Source: Candidatus Melainabacteria bacterium (GTDB taxonomy: Bacteria > Cyanobacteriota > Vampirovibrionia > 2-02-FULL-35-15). From it: 64,000 nucleotides of DNA. Positions within the stretch are counted from its first letter, which is position 1. The number at the start of each line of letters is the position of its first letter. Shown piece after piece: positions 7,845-15,846 of this stretch. The notes under the pieces were generated by a model. The model was not told the origin of the DNA. It worked only from the letters and a program-made list of their open reading frames with translations, and did not search any database. A program made the position numbers and the translations under genes. The stretch lies in contig JAHFBF010000005.1 in NCBI GenBank assembly GCA_023250195.1, positions 108,025-172,024 on the forward strand. Reading direction: 5' to 3'.

Positions 7845-9392
7845 ATGTCAACTGCCACAAAAGAAAACTTAATAAGCATTATTAACCCTTCAAATAGTAA
7901 GGTTATTTCTGAAATTAAGCCTTCTACAAATCTTGAAATAAAAGAAAAAATTCAAAAGGCAAAAACGGCATCTCCATTATGGAGAAGTTTATCTGTCGAG
8001 AAAAGAATTGTCTATCTGCAAAAAATTTATGCCCTCATAATTAAAGATCGTCAGAACATAGCAACCACCATTTCCAAAAACAACGGTAAACCACTTGCTG
8101 AATCATATTTAACCGAAATTGCATCTACACTTCAGATTATGGAATACCATATCAAAAACGGGACAGAACTTTTAAATGAAAAAAATATTTCGCTTGGTCT
8201 TTTATATCCTACAAAAAAAAGCTCAATGACTTATGAGCCATACGGAGTTATTGCAATTATTGAGCCCTGGAATTATCCTTTTTATCTCCCGCTTTCTGCA
8301 ATTACAAAAGCATTGTTGGGTGGAAACACTTTTGTATTCAAGCCTGCAAGTGCAGTTTCTTTAGTCGGGAGACTAATTGAAGAGATTTGTTTAAAATCAG
8401 AATTGCCGGACGGTGTAGCAAATTTTATTTATGGAGGTGGATCTGCTGCAGAAAATTTAATTGGTAGTAAAATCGATAAAGTAGTTTTTACAGGTTCAGT
8501 AGAAGTCGGGAAACAAATTGCAGAAACATGTGCAAAAAAGCTTCTCCCTGTGTCGCTTGAACTTGGAGGGAAAGATCCTGCAATTGTATTTAAATCCTCT
8601 AATCTTGATTATGCCTGCAGTGGAATTCTGTGGGGTGCCCTATCAAACTGCGGTCAAGCCTGTGCATCAATTGAAAGAGTTTATGTTCAGTCAGAAATTT
8701 ACAACGAGTTCCTGGGAAAAATCACAAACTTGACAAAACAATTAAAAGTTGGAGATCCCTTTGACGATGAGGTTGATATAGGCCCTCTAATTAACGAAGA
8801 ACAAGTAAACAAAATTGAAGATCATATTTCAGATGCATTAAGTAAAGGAGCAAAATTACACTGCGGCGGAAAAAGACTTCCTGGAAACGGTTTCTTCTTT
8901 GAGCCTGCTGTTTTAAGCAATGTCACACATTCTATGAAAGTAATGGCTGAGGAAACCTTTGGACCAATAATTCCAGTAATGAAATTTGATTCTACCGAAG
9001 AAGCCATTTACCTTGCAAATAATACCAATTACGGACTTGCTGCAAGCATATGGACAGGTGAAACAGGAAATTTAAAAACCCTTGCCGAACGGTTAAATTG
9101 TGGAACTGTTTGGGTAAATGATTCTTTATTCCTGCAGGCTCATCCTAAATGTCCCTGGCAGGGATACAAAGAAAGTGGTTATGGCGGCAGTTCAATCTAT
9201 GATTTTGTCAAAACAAAACATATAAGCATTGATCAGGGGTTTATTCCTTCCTTACATCCAAAAAGTTTCTGGTGGTATCCTTATAAAGGCAAGGCAAGAT
9301 CTTTTCATGACTTAATTGAAGTAGTATTTAATTCTGGTATAAAAGAAAAGGCAAAGGCTGCTTTCAATACAATGATAGATTTGTTAAGGTAA
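7845..9392 (+). CDS. Aldehyde dehydrogenase (NAD(P)+)
   Basis: A 515-residue aldehyde dehydrogenase that oxidises an aldehyde to the acid with NAD(P)+. Catalytic residues are in place: the general base in LELGGKDP near 240-247 and the nucleophile cysteine in NCGQACAS near 270-277. The cofactor segment FTGSVEVGK is near 214-222. The last ~70 residues include HPKSFWWYPYKGKARSF, a tail that recalls long-chain or membrane-associated aldehyde dehydrogenases, but the substrate cannot be assigned. There is no Shine-Dalgarno. The gene is convergent with the next one and abuts it directly. Confidence 0.9.
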   Translation: MSTATKENLISIINPSNSKVISEIKPSTNLEIKEKIQKAKTASPLWRSLSVEKRIVYLQKIYALIIKDRQNIATTISKNNGKPLAESYLTEIASTLQIMEYHIKNGTELLNEKNISLGLLYPTKKSSMTYEPYGVIAIIEPWNYPFYLPLSAITKALLGGNTFVFKPASAVSLVGRLIEEICLKSELPDGVANFIYGGGSAAENLIGSKIDKVVFTGSVEVGKQIAETCAKKLLPVSLELGGKDPAIVFKSSNLDYACSGILWGALSNCGQACASIERVYVQSEIYNEFLGKITNLTKQLKVGDPFDDEVDIGPLINEEQVNKIEDHISDALSKGAKLHCGGKRLPGNGFFFEPAVLSNVTHSMKVMAEETFGPIIPVMKFDSTEEAIYLANNTNYGLAASIWTGETGNLKTLAERLNCGTVWVNDSLFLQAHPKCPWQGYKESGYGGSSIYDFVKTKHISIDQGFIPSLHPKSFWWYPYKGKARSFHDLIEVVFNSGIKEKAKAAFNTMIDLLR

Positions 9393-9866
9393 TTAATCCT
9401 CACCCTTCCTCTTATTGTCATCCGGGGAATCGCCGTACATAGGTCCTTCTGAGTTTATTTGATTGTTTAAATCATTAATTCGCTGTTGTGCTCCTCTTAT
9501 CTGATCATCAAAATAATTTCCGTATGCTACATAAGATCTAACTTTTTGTACAAGGCTATTAACATCATCCTCAGTTACTGAACTAAGCGGTTTGCCAAGA
9601 GTTTCTTTGACCTTATCCAGTAATTGATTCTCTGTAATCCCTGAATTCCTAACATTTACCTGTTCTTTCGGTAACATTAAAATTGCCTTTTGATATCCCT
9701 GCTGATTTGTTTCCCCTTCTTCCAGTGCATTTTCCCAATTCTTAAAAAATGTCGTAAGCAAAACAATATCTGCTTGCCTTTCTATAATCTTATTCTTAGC
9801 AGGCTCCCAAAAATGTGAGATATCATTCGAAAGGTTGTTTATAATCTCTGATGTTGAATTTGACAT
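9393..9866 (-). CDS. Hypothetical protein, acidic helical
   Basis: A 157-residue soluble protein of unknown function. It is rich in N, Q, E and D, with a C-terminal low-complexity tail (SPDDNKRKGED). The sequence suggests helical bundles (GAQQRINDLNNQIN near 125-138). A GGAAGAG ribosome site precedes the ATG. It ends adjacent to the stop codon of the aldehyde dehydrogenase on the other strand. Confidence 0.55.
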   Translation of the reverse strand: MSNSTSEIINNLSNDISHFWEPAKNKIIERQADIVLLTTFFKNWENALEEGETNQQGYQKAILMLPKEQVNVRNSGITENQLLDKVKETLGKPLSSVTEDDVNSLVQKVRSYVAYGNYFDDQIRGAQQRINDLNNQINSEGPMYGDSPDDNKRKGED

Positions 9867-10357
9867 ATTACTCTTCCAAATTTGCTCTAGCTAGCCACTT
9901 ACAAACCAACACTTGGTTCATTAGCAATGTACAGAAGGATCGTTATAAGAAAGTTAAGTTTCCCAGAGGGAAGTGTAAATTCTAGGATTTTTATATCTAA
10001 AACTGTATGTTTTCCTTTGTTTTGGTCCTAAAAACCTTTTAGCTAGACTTCCCACTATTGAGAAACAAAATCCCAAATTCCCTATTACAAATGAGTGTAT
10101 AACAAAAAAACTGGGTATATTTAAACCAAATGATACCAAGGCTAATTTTTATCTTATTTACTATCTCATTTATGGCATATACGTGGTCCCATGCAGGAAA
10201 AGCACGATCCTGCCAGTTTGTGAATGGGCCTGTTCCTTATATTAACCCCTTAAGCAGGTAGATATTCAATACTGCTATTGCAAATTCCAACACCTTCAAT
10301 TATTTTAGCAATACAGACATTTTCCCTTGAGGTATTCCAAATACCGATGACACGAGC
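9867..10357. other. Long non-coding stretch with foldable segment
   Basis: About 490 bases without a convincing gene. At 10187-10233 nested complementary segments are visible: CCCAT...ATGGG enclosing GCAGGA...TCCTGC. They could be a structured RNA or a transcript leader for the SWIB gene. A short minus-strand ORF at 9954-10139 starts at TTG without a ribosome site and looks spurious. Confidence 0.35.
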
Positions 10358-10363
10358 TATAAT
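10358..10363 (+). promoter_or_regulatory. -10 of the SWIB gene
   Basis: TATAAT at 10358-10363. The leader of about 80 bases contains a hairpin (10387-10393 pairing with 10417-10423, inner stem 10402-10406 with 10410-10414) just before AGGAG at 10434-10438. Confidence 0.45.
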
Positions 10364-10448
10364 CTCATAGCGGAAACAACATAGGGGGATTGAGCGTTTG
10401 AGTATTTAGAATACCTTCAATCCTAATTACAAAAGGAGAATTATAAAC

Positions 10449-10739
10449 ATGGCAACAAAGAAAACAGCAAAGACAGCAAAGAAAACAAGAAAACCAAATG
10501 CAGCATTTATGAAACCACTTCAACCAGATGAGGCATTGGCAAAAGTCGTAGGTTCAAAGCCAATTCCTAGAACTGAAATCACAAAGAGACTCTGGGTATA
10601 TATTAAAAAGGAAAAGCTTCAAGACAGTAAGAACAGAAGAAACATCAATGCAGATGATGCTTTAAGACCAGTTTTCAATGGCAAAAAGCAAGTCAGTATG
10701 TTTGAAATGACAAAGTTAGTTGCAGGACACGTAAGCTAA
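10449..10739 (+). CDS. SWIB/MDM2-domain protein with lysine-rich tail
   Basis: A 96-residue protein with a lysine/threonine/alanine-rich N-terminus (MATKKTAKTAKKTRKP) followed by a complete SWIB domain (residues 19-94, including ITKRLWVYIKKEKLQD, RRNINADDALRPVF and VSMFEMTKLVAGH). The SWIB fold is known from eukaryotic chromatin remodellers and from bacteria such as Chlamydia. The histone-H1-like tail suggests a nucleoid or DNA-associated role; that role is inferred. The gene stands alone with its own promoter, structured leader, AGGAG site and strong terminator, so it is probably well expressed. Confidence 0.88.
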   Translation: MATKKTAKTAKKTRKPNAAFMKPLQPDEALAKVVGSKPIPRTEITKRLWVYIKKEKLQDSKNRRNINADDALRPVFNGKKQVSMFEMTKLVAGHVS

Positions 10740-10751
10740 TTCATAAGGCAG

Positions 10752-10801
10752 AAAAATAAAAAACAGAAGTCAGAGAAATTTGGCTTCTGTTTTTTATTTT
10801 T
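10752..10801. terminator. Bidirectional intrinsic terminator
   Basis: A long stem pairs 10752-10769 with 10784-10801 with A-tract and T-tract ends, so it works on both strands. It closes the SWIB gene (+) and the thioredoxin-fold pair (-), which converge here. Confidence 0.85.
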
Positions 10802-10803
10802 AT

Positions 10804-11220
10804 TTATAAGCTACAAAGTTTTGAGGTATCAAGTAATAATTTATCTAAAGCTTCCTTATAAACTTCTTTATTGGCTTCACCTGAAAACACGTTCTCTACC
10901 TTTGTTCCACCGGGGCATACTATGCCAACTGCAGGAAGGTCGCTTTTGTATTGATTAAAGAAGCTTTCTATTCCAAGATTAGCTGCTGTTTCTTTTGCTT
11001 CTTCTAAAGAAGCCTTTGAAGAAAGGTCTAGAGTAATAAATGTTACTCTATCACTATATTCGTTTTTTAATTCTTCAATTACTGGTTTTAATTTCTGACA
11101 TGAATAACACGATTTCATTGTCACAGTTACAAACAAGGGGTTTGAATCATCAGAAGCTTTAGCTATCTGGAAACCAGAAGATAATAAGGTTATTAAAAGT
11201 ATTAGGAGTGATTTTTTCAT
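10804..11220 (-). CDS. Exported thioredoxin-fold protein (CYSC)
   Basis: A 138-residue thioredoxin-fold protein with a signal peptide (MKKSLLILLITLLSSGFQIAKA). The redox motif is CYSC in MKSCYSCQKLKPVIEEL. A second conserved element, VGIVCPGGT, stands where the cis-proline loop is expected. It probably acts in the periplasm on disulfides. The ATG at 11220 is chosen over an upstream in-frame start, because it begins the signal peptide and lies one base after the stop codon of the preceding gene; AAAGGAT lies inside that gene's end. It is a tandem paralogue of the upstream gene. Confidence 0.8.
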   Translation of the reverse strand: MKKSLLILLITLLSSGFQIAKASDDSNPLFVTVTMKSCYSCQKLKPVIEELKNEYSDRVTFITLDLSSKASLEEAKETAANLGIESFFNQYKSDLPAVGIVCPGGTKVENVFSGEANKEVYKEALDKLLLDTSKLCSL

Positions 11221-11221
11221 C

Positions 11222-12007
11222 TTAAAAATGCAATCCTTTCTCATTTCTTGTAGCATTCGGATTATATGGTTTAAAAGCCGGTCCATTATTATTTTTTGCA
11301 TCTTGAGTGTTGACTGTAAAATTATTAGCACAGATTACATTGTTATCACTAGAGCACTTTGATATAAGTAGATACTGGTAGTATGCATACCAGGGAATCG
11401 GTTGTCCGGCACTCCAGAAGCTAAGCTCATTGGGCCTTCCCGAGCTAATTAGTTCATTCGGTCTATCAAGAAAATTTGGGGTATCTGGTCTGCTCCCTAT
11501 AATTTCCGGCATCTCAGGTTCATTAGGTCTGTCCGGACCATTAGCAACCTCTGCAGGTCTGCCGTTTAAATTGCAAATTTTATTTGGATTAAGTATAAAA
11601 GAATTTATTGCATCTACATATACTTGTTTAGCATCAGCACCTATAATTGCTTTATCTGGAACTGTTGCACCGGGACATAAGATTCCAACCCTGGGAAAAA
11701 TATTTCTATTTGAATCAAAATACGCTGCCAGTCCATACTGTGCAGCAATTTGTCTTGAAGCAACTATCGTTTCATCTGAGCTTGCATCCAAAGAAAGAAA
11801 GTTTACTTGCCCGCTGTACTGAGCCACTAACTCATTAATAACCGGATGCAATAGTTTACACGCAAAGCACCAGTCTGTTGAAATTATTACAAATAAGGGT
11901 TTGTCATTTCGTAGATCTTCTGCCTTAACCCCAAGAATGTTAAATGAAAATCCTGTTAATAAGAGAGCAACTGCTAGGAAAGATTTTGTTGTGTTTTTAA
12001 AATTCAT
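11222..12007 (-). CDS. Exported thioredoxin-fold protein (CFAC) with extension
   Basis: A 261-residue protein with a signal peptide (about residues 1-29) and a thioredoxin domain carrying STDWCFACKLLHPVI and VGILCPGAT, matching the paralogue downstream. It has an added C-terminal region of about 110 residues with repeated RPNE/RPDTPN motifs and four cysteines. The first gene of a two-gene operon with its paralogue (one base between stop and start). A periplasmic redox role is likely. The proline-rich extension may be a partner-binding or cell-wall-spanning segment (inference). Confidence 0.8.
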   Translation of the reverse strand: MNFKNTTKSFLAVALLLTGFSFNILGVKAEDLRNDKPLFVIISTDWCFACKLLHPVINELVAQYSGQVNFLSLDASSDETIVASRQIAAQYGLAAYFDSNRNIFPRVGILCPGATVPDKAIIGADAKQVYVDAINSFILNPNKICNLNGRPAEVANGPDRPNEPEMPEIIGSRPDTPNFLDRPNELISSGRPNELSFWSAGQPIPWYAYYQYLLISKCSSDNNVICANNFTVNTQDAKNNNGPAFKPYNPNATRNEKGLHF

Positions 12008-12158
12008 AATCTAATTCCTGTAAAATATTGTGCTCATCTTTGAGCCTTTATAGAGTTTTTACTATATGTGGGTTAAGTATATATTATGAGGGTTAAGGGA
12101 CAATACTATACTAAAGTTAAAACTTAAAGGTTGAAACTTTTAACTTTTGACTTTTAAG

Positions 12159-12740
12159 TTAGAATTTCCTAACCGATCCTGTAACAACTCCAACAATCTT
12201 AAATTCCGATTCCGGATATATATCCTTGTATTTTGGATTTGCTGCCTTTAAGTAATTTTTAGTTCCTTTTTTACGCAGGTATTTTACAGTGTACCCCCCA
12301 TCTATAATTGCCACTACAATTACTCCATGCGTAGGCGGGATTTTCTTATCCACTACTATTAAATCTCCATCATAAATCCCTGCTTCTATCATTGAGTCTC
12401 CTGAAACACGAAGCATAAATGATCTTTCATCATCTGCTCTTAGATAATCTTCAAAATCAAAGACCTCATAGCTATCTTCAGCAGTTGCAGGCATGCCGGC
12501 TGGAACTCTTGAATCAAAAATTTTCAAACCAAAGAGTTTTTTGTCCAGATATAAGAAACTATCTATTTTTTTTACTATTCCACTAAACATAAGGGCCTCC
12601 AGATAGTGTTGAACTGAATTGTGGTATTTAAACTTCAAGTCTTCTGCTATCTGCCTGAATGAAGGCAAAGGACTTCTTTTATAATGCTTTTTTAGCATCT
12701 CAAGAAACTGATTTTGATTTTCTGTAAGTTCTAATGCCAC
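12159..12740 (-). CDS. lexA: SOS repressor LexA
   Basis: A 193-residue LexA repressor/autoprotease. A winged-helix DNA-binding domain occupies about residues 1-65 (PLPSFRQIAEDLKFKYHNSVQHYLEAL). The self-cleavage bond is A81-G82, and the Ser/Lys dyad is S116 (GDSM) and K153 (TVKYL), so auto-cleavage should be functional. Translation starts at GTG. A perfect 16-bp palindrome lies 12 bases upstream of the start and is the obvious autoregulatory operator. A possible weak inverted repeat follows the gene at 12113-12147. Confidence 0.93.
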   Translation of the reverse strand: MALELTENQNQFLEMLKKHYKRSPLPSFRQIAEDLKFKYHNSVQHYLEALMFSGIVKKIDSFLYLDKKLFGLKIFDSRVPAGMPATAEDSYEVFDFEDYLRADDERSFMLRVSGDSMIEAGIYDGDLIVVDKKIPPTHGVIVVAIIDGGYTVKYLRKKGTKNYLKAANPKYKDIYPESEFKIVGVVTGSVRKF

Positions 12741-12752
12741 AAACTACATGAC

Positions 12753-12768
12753 TTGTACAAATGTACAA
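12753..12768. promoter_or_regulatory. LexA operator (cyanobacterial-type box)
   Basis: TTGTACAAATGTACAA is a perfect inverted repeat (TTGTACA/TGTACAA around AA). Its core GTAC-N4-GTAC is close to the cyanobacterial LexA consensus RGTACNNNDGTWCB and unlike the E. coli or Bacillus boxes. It sits directly ahead of lexA, as expected for autorepression. Confidence 0.75.
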
Positions 12769-12777
12769 AAGTTCCCA

Positions 12778-12811
12778 CTTGTAGGTGCAGGTCGCGACCT
12801 GCACCTACAAG
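12778..12811. repeat. Perfect 34-bp palindrome
   Basis: A perfect palindrome with ends CTTGTAGGTGCAG and centre GTCGCGAC fills the gap between lexA and the next gene. It has the same GTCGCGAC core and TGTAGG/CGTAGG type ends as 32022-32051. It may also terminate transcription arriving from upstream genes on the minus strand. Confidence 0.85.
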
Positions 12812-12813
12812 AG

Positions 12814-13515
12814 TTAATCATAAACCCTAACCATCGTAAAAATCTCTACCGGTCCATATCTTTCAAAAACCTCATAATTATCTTTTCTGGTATCTTTGCC
12901 ATTTACTGAAATATCATAATTACCAAGCATTCCGCTGCCATTTAGAATATACGCTACTCTATCATCAATTGCACGATCTTCTCCTGTCAGCTCAAGCTTA
13001 TAGCTTTGGTCTCCGATTTTCCCTTTTGTTGATTTTAAAAATGTTTCATAGTCAACTTTTTGATTCCCAATTTTATCTTTAATCTGCACTTTCCCTTGTA
13101 AACCAAGTATATTTTCTAATCCAAAGAGACCAAGTTGAAATTTTTGATTTTGAATTCCAAAGGCAATTTCGCCATTGATTTTAATTGGAATGATTTCTGA
13201 TTTGGTTTTAACCGTTCCAACAAATGAAAATCTTTTATTTGATTTTTTGTCCGTTTTAACTCCAACCAATATACTTTCTTCAACCGCTTCTTTATTTGGG
13301 AATTTTACTTTTCTATATATAGATGCTTTGTGGAATTTTCCTGGAATATCGCTGTGGTTTAAACACCGCATTACCGCCGGTGAAGGGAAATAAAGGACAA
13401 GGGCTTTAAGCGGGGTATTAACCTGAAAAGTTCTACTACTGCATGATCCTATAATTTTTGTAAATGTCAAAATAACAAGAACAACAAACGTAGAAATTAA
13501 AACTTTCTTTCTCAT
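12814..13515 (-). CDS. Exported hypothetical protein, possible lipoprotein
   Basis: A 233-residue protein with an N-terminal hydrophobic segment (MRKKVLISTFVVLVILTF) followed by IIGSCSS, which resembles a lipobox only loosely. The mature part is beta-rich with alternating charged and hydrophobic residues and no known domain. It probably faces the periplasm. It lies upstream of lexA on the same strand, separated by the palindrome at 12778-12811. Function unknown. Confidence 0.6.
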   Translation of the reverse strand: MRKKVLISTFVVLVILTFTKIIGSCSSRTFQVNTPLKALVLYFPSPAVMRCLNHSDIPGKFHKASIYRKVKFPNKEAVEESILVGVKTDKKSNKRFSFVGTVKTKSEIIPIKINGEIAFGIQNQKFQLGLFGLENILGLQGKVQIKDKIGNQKVDYETFLKSTKGKIGDQSYKLELTGEDRAIDDRVAYILNGSGMLGNYDISVNGKDTRKDNYEVFERYGPVEIFTMVRVYD

Positions 13516-13649
13516 ATTTCACCATTGTATCGTTGGAGAATGTTCCAGGGTTAAGCTTCAGTTAAAGGTTCATTTTATTCAGGTTATGTGAAACAACCCC
13601 CTTGACGAAACAAAAGTATTATAGGAGAATCATCTTACGAGGGGAAAAA

Positions 13650-13928
13650 ATGAGTTCAGCAATAAGCCTAGCAGCACCAAGATTTATTCCACAGCTGTCC
13701 AGGGCAATAAGACCGACACTAACTGAATCTACATCTACACCTAGAGTAGAGATTCCTCGTTCACAATCAATAACACCAAATTTAATTCCTTCCGGTCACA
13801 GAGAAGCTGTAATGTCAGGAGCACTAGGCGCTCAAACCATGTTTATTAGAGGCTTTGGTGGACCGAACAGATCTCTTAGTACTTTTGAAGATGCCCCTTC
13901 TGAGTCTACCCCTTGCTCAAAAGTATAA
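13650..13928 (+). CDS. Orphan 92-residue protein, P/S/T-rich
   Basis: A short protein beginning MSSAISLAAPRFIPQLSRA and rich in P, S, T and R, with no recognisable domain. The ATG at 13650 is chosen because GAGGGG lies at 13639-13644; an in-frame upstream start at 13602 has no ribosome site. It ends 18 bases before xthA on the same strand. The low-complexity composition resembles the N-termini of other orphan genes in the window. It could be largely disordered. Confidence 0.5.
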   Translation: MSSAISLAAPRFIPQLSRAIRPTLTESTSTPRVEIPRSQSITPNLIPSGHREAVMSGALGAQTMFIRGFGGPNRSLSTFEDAPSESTPCSKV

Positions 13929-13946
13929 GTTCTGATCGTGAAAAAC

Positions 13947-14720
13947 ATGCCAAAACTTAAACTTCTCTCATGGAATGTAAACGGAATTCGCGCAGCTCAG
14001 AAAAAAGGACTTCTTGAATGGCTTCTTAAAGAGAGTCCGGGTATTTTATGTGTTCAGGAGACAAAAGCTCACATAGAACAATTAAACAAAGAACTTATTA
14101 ATCCAAATGGTTATAAAACCTACTGGTCAAGTGGAGAGAAAAAAGGTTATAGCGGTGTAGCTATCTTTACAAAAACAGAGCCTGTAAACATTGAAACAGG
14201 CTTCGGTGTTAAAAAATTTGACTGTGAAGGAAGGATTTTAATTTCTGACTATAAAGATTTTGTTTTGTTTAACATTTACTTCCCTAATGGGCAGAGAGAT
14301 GAAGAAAGACTTAAATACAAACTTGGATTTTATGATGAGTTTTTAAAGTATGTCGAAAAGTTAAAAGCAAAGGGAAGAAAAGTTATTATCTGCGGAGATG
14401 TAAACACTGCTCATAAAGAGATAGATTTAGCCAGACCAAAAGAGAACGAAAACTCAAGCGGGTTTTTACCCATTGAGAGGAAATGGATGGATAAGTTTAC
14501 AGAGCATGGCTATATAGATACTTTTAGACATTTTCATGATGAAGGTGGAAATTATACCTACTGGGATCAAATTACAAGAGCGAGGGAAAGAAATGTAGGC
14601 TGGAGAATTGATTACTTTTTCATTACTGCTGACTTACTAAAAAATTTAAAAAGTGCTTTTATAATGCCTGAGGTTATGGGATCTGATCACTGTCCGCTTG
14701 GAATTGAAGTAGTTATATAA
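13947..14720 (+). CDS. xthA: Exodeoxyribonuclease III / AP endonuclease
   Basis: A 257-residue Mg-dependent AP endonuclease of the ExoIII family that cleaves 5' of abasic sites in base excision repair. Family blocks in order: LLSWNVNGIRA, LCVQETKA, NIYFPNGQ, GDVNTAHKEIDLARP, WRIDYFFIT and the terminal GSDHCPLG with the catalytic D/H. The ATG at 13947 fits the family N-terminus; an in-frame GTG at 13938 would add three residues. It may be cotranscribed with the small orphan gene upstream. Confidence 0.94.
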   Translation: MPKLKLLSWNVNGIRAAQKKGLLEWLLKESPGILCVQETKAHIEQLNKELINPNGYKTYWSSGEKKGYSGVAIFTKTEPVNIETGFGVKKFDCEGRILISDYKDFVLFNIYFPNGQRDEERLKYKLGFYDEFLKYVEKLKAKGRKVIICGDVNTAHKEIDLARPKENENSSGFLPIERKWMDKFTEHGYIDTFRHFHDEGGNYTYWDQITRARERNVGWRIDYFFITADLLKNLKSAFIMPEVMGSDHCPLGIEVVI

Positions 14721-14796
14721 ATTGTCGCCAAATTCTTACCAAGAAATTACGCCAACAATAAAATCTCTGATTACTTATCCTGTAGATCCAAAAATT

Positions 14797-14869
<73 letters not shown>

Positions 14870-15006
14870 AAAATAGATAATTAAAATACATGCCTTTGCT
14901 TATTACCTAAAGCTTTGTACTTCGGACTTTGAATATATCACTTTTCACTAAATTAAAAAATCTCTTTACCGCTATTTCTTATGAAATATCGTAAATATAA
15001 TTAAAG

Positions 15007-15720
15007 TTAGTTTCCACTTATTGTTCCTACTAGCTGACCATCTTTATAAATTTCAAATGCAAGATCTCTATGAACTCCATTTGTGGGTTTAATAGGAAAT
15101 CCTCTTTGGCATTCAATCGGTATTTGACCCTCACAGCTAAGTTGTCCCTGTGAGTTACCATATGGATTCCCCCATTGGCCCTGCACCGGTGTTCCTTCTG
15201 GAATTAAATCCAGTTGTCTTTTATATCCATCACCACTTACATAAGTAGCTCTTACTGTATATCGTCCTACCTCTCCAGCTTCTTCAGAAGTAAGAAGTTT
15301 ATTATATCTATGTCCATCAGTAGAATATTTTAAAATTGTCACTCCAAAGCTATCAGTTACAGGTCTGTTTTCAATAGACTCTACTTGGGGTTTACTTAAT
15401 GAAGCTCTTGCAGTGTCAGCTGCTACCTTATCTTTTATAGGAAGTCTACTGCGGGTTTCTATGCCGCCGACAACCCTTGAAATCCTAAGTTCAATTCCAC
15501 TATCATCACGGAACCAAGCACTACTAAGTTTTGAACCTGATAATGCTGATGTAAGAAACTGATTGCTTAAGAGGGCTTGCATGCTATCTCCGTCTGGCTG
15601 GCTTGATGGATTTATTACTTGTCCAAATAGATCTCCAATAGTTTGTTCCGGGCCTTTCACAACTGCAGGGGATCCGTAGCCTACTAACCGTAATGCACCA
15701 TTTACAATTCCTCTAAGCAT
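15007..15720 (-). CDS. Orphan protein
   Basis: A 237-residue protein I do not recognise. The first ~20 residues (MLRGIVNGALRLVGYGSPAVV) are mildly hydrophobic and glycine-rich. The rest is polar with probable beta structure, and two cysteines (CEGQIPIEC near 198-206) could form a disulfide. GAGGT lies about nine bases before the ATG. It stands alone between the tRNA and the GT9 gene. No function can be given. Confidence 0.55.
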   Translation of the reverse strand: MLRGIVNGALRLVGYGSPAVVKGPEQTIGDLFGQVINPSSQPDGDSMQALLSNQFLTSALSGSKLSSAWFRDDSGIELRISRVVGGIETRSRLPIKDKVAADTARASLSKPQVESIENRPVTDSFGVTILKYSTDGHRYNKLLTSEEAGEVGRYTVRATYVSGDGYKRQLDLIPEGTPVQGQWGNPYGNSQGQLSCEGQIPIECQRGFPIKPTNGVHRDLAFEIYKDGQLVGTISGN

Positions 15721-15804
15721 AATATTTACCTCTTAATTTTTATAAGTCCTTTAAAGGGATACTAGCAAATTAATTAGAACTAATTCAACTTAGAGCCAAG
15801 ACCA

Positions 15805-15830
15805 AAGAGATTAAATTTTTTTAATCTCTT
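15805..15830 (-). terminator. Possible terminator after the GT9 gene
   Basis: AAGAGATTAA (15805-15814) and TTAATCTCTT (15821-15830) form a hairpin just downstream of the GT9 stop codon. The following T-tract is short. Confidence 0.35.
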
Positions 15831-15846
15831 AAGAGGCTTTATTAAT

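Noticed and set aside
9954..10139. 61-codon minus-strand ORF in the gap before the SWIB gene
   Set aside because: TTG start without ribosome site, no recognisable pattern; more likely chance in an AT-rich gap.
12113..12147. lexA terminator
   Set aside because: AAAGTTAAAA/TTTTAACTTT is a very AT-rich stem with a 15-base loop and no clean T-tract; too weak to call.
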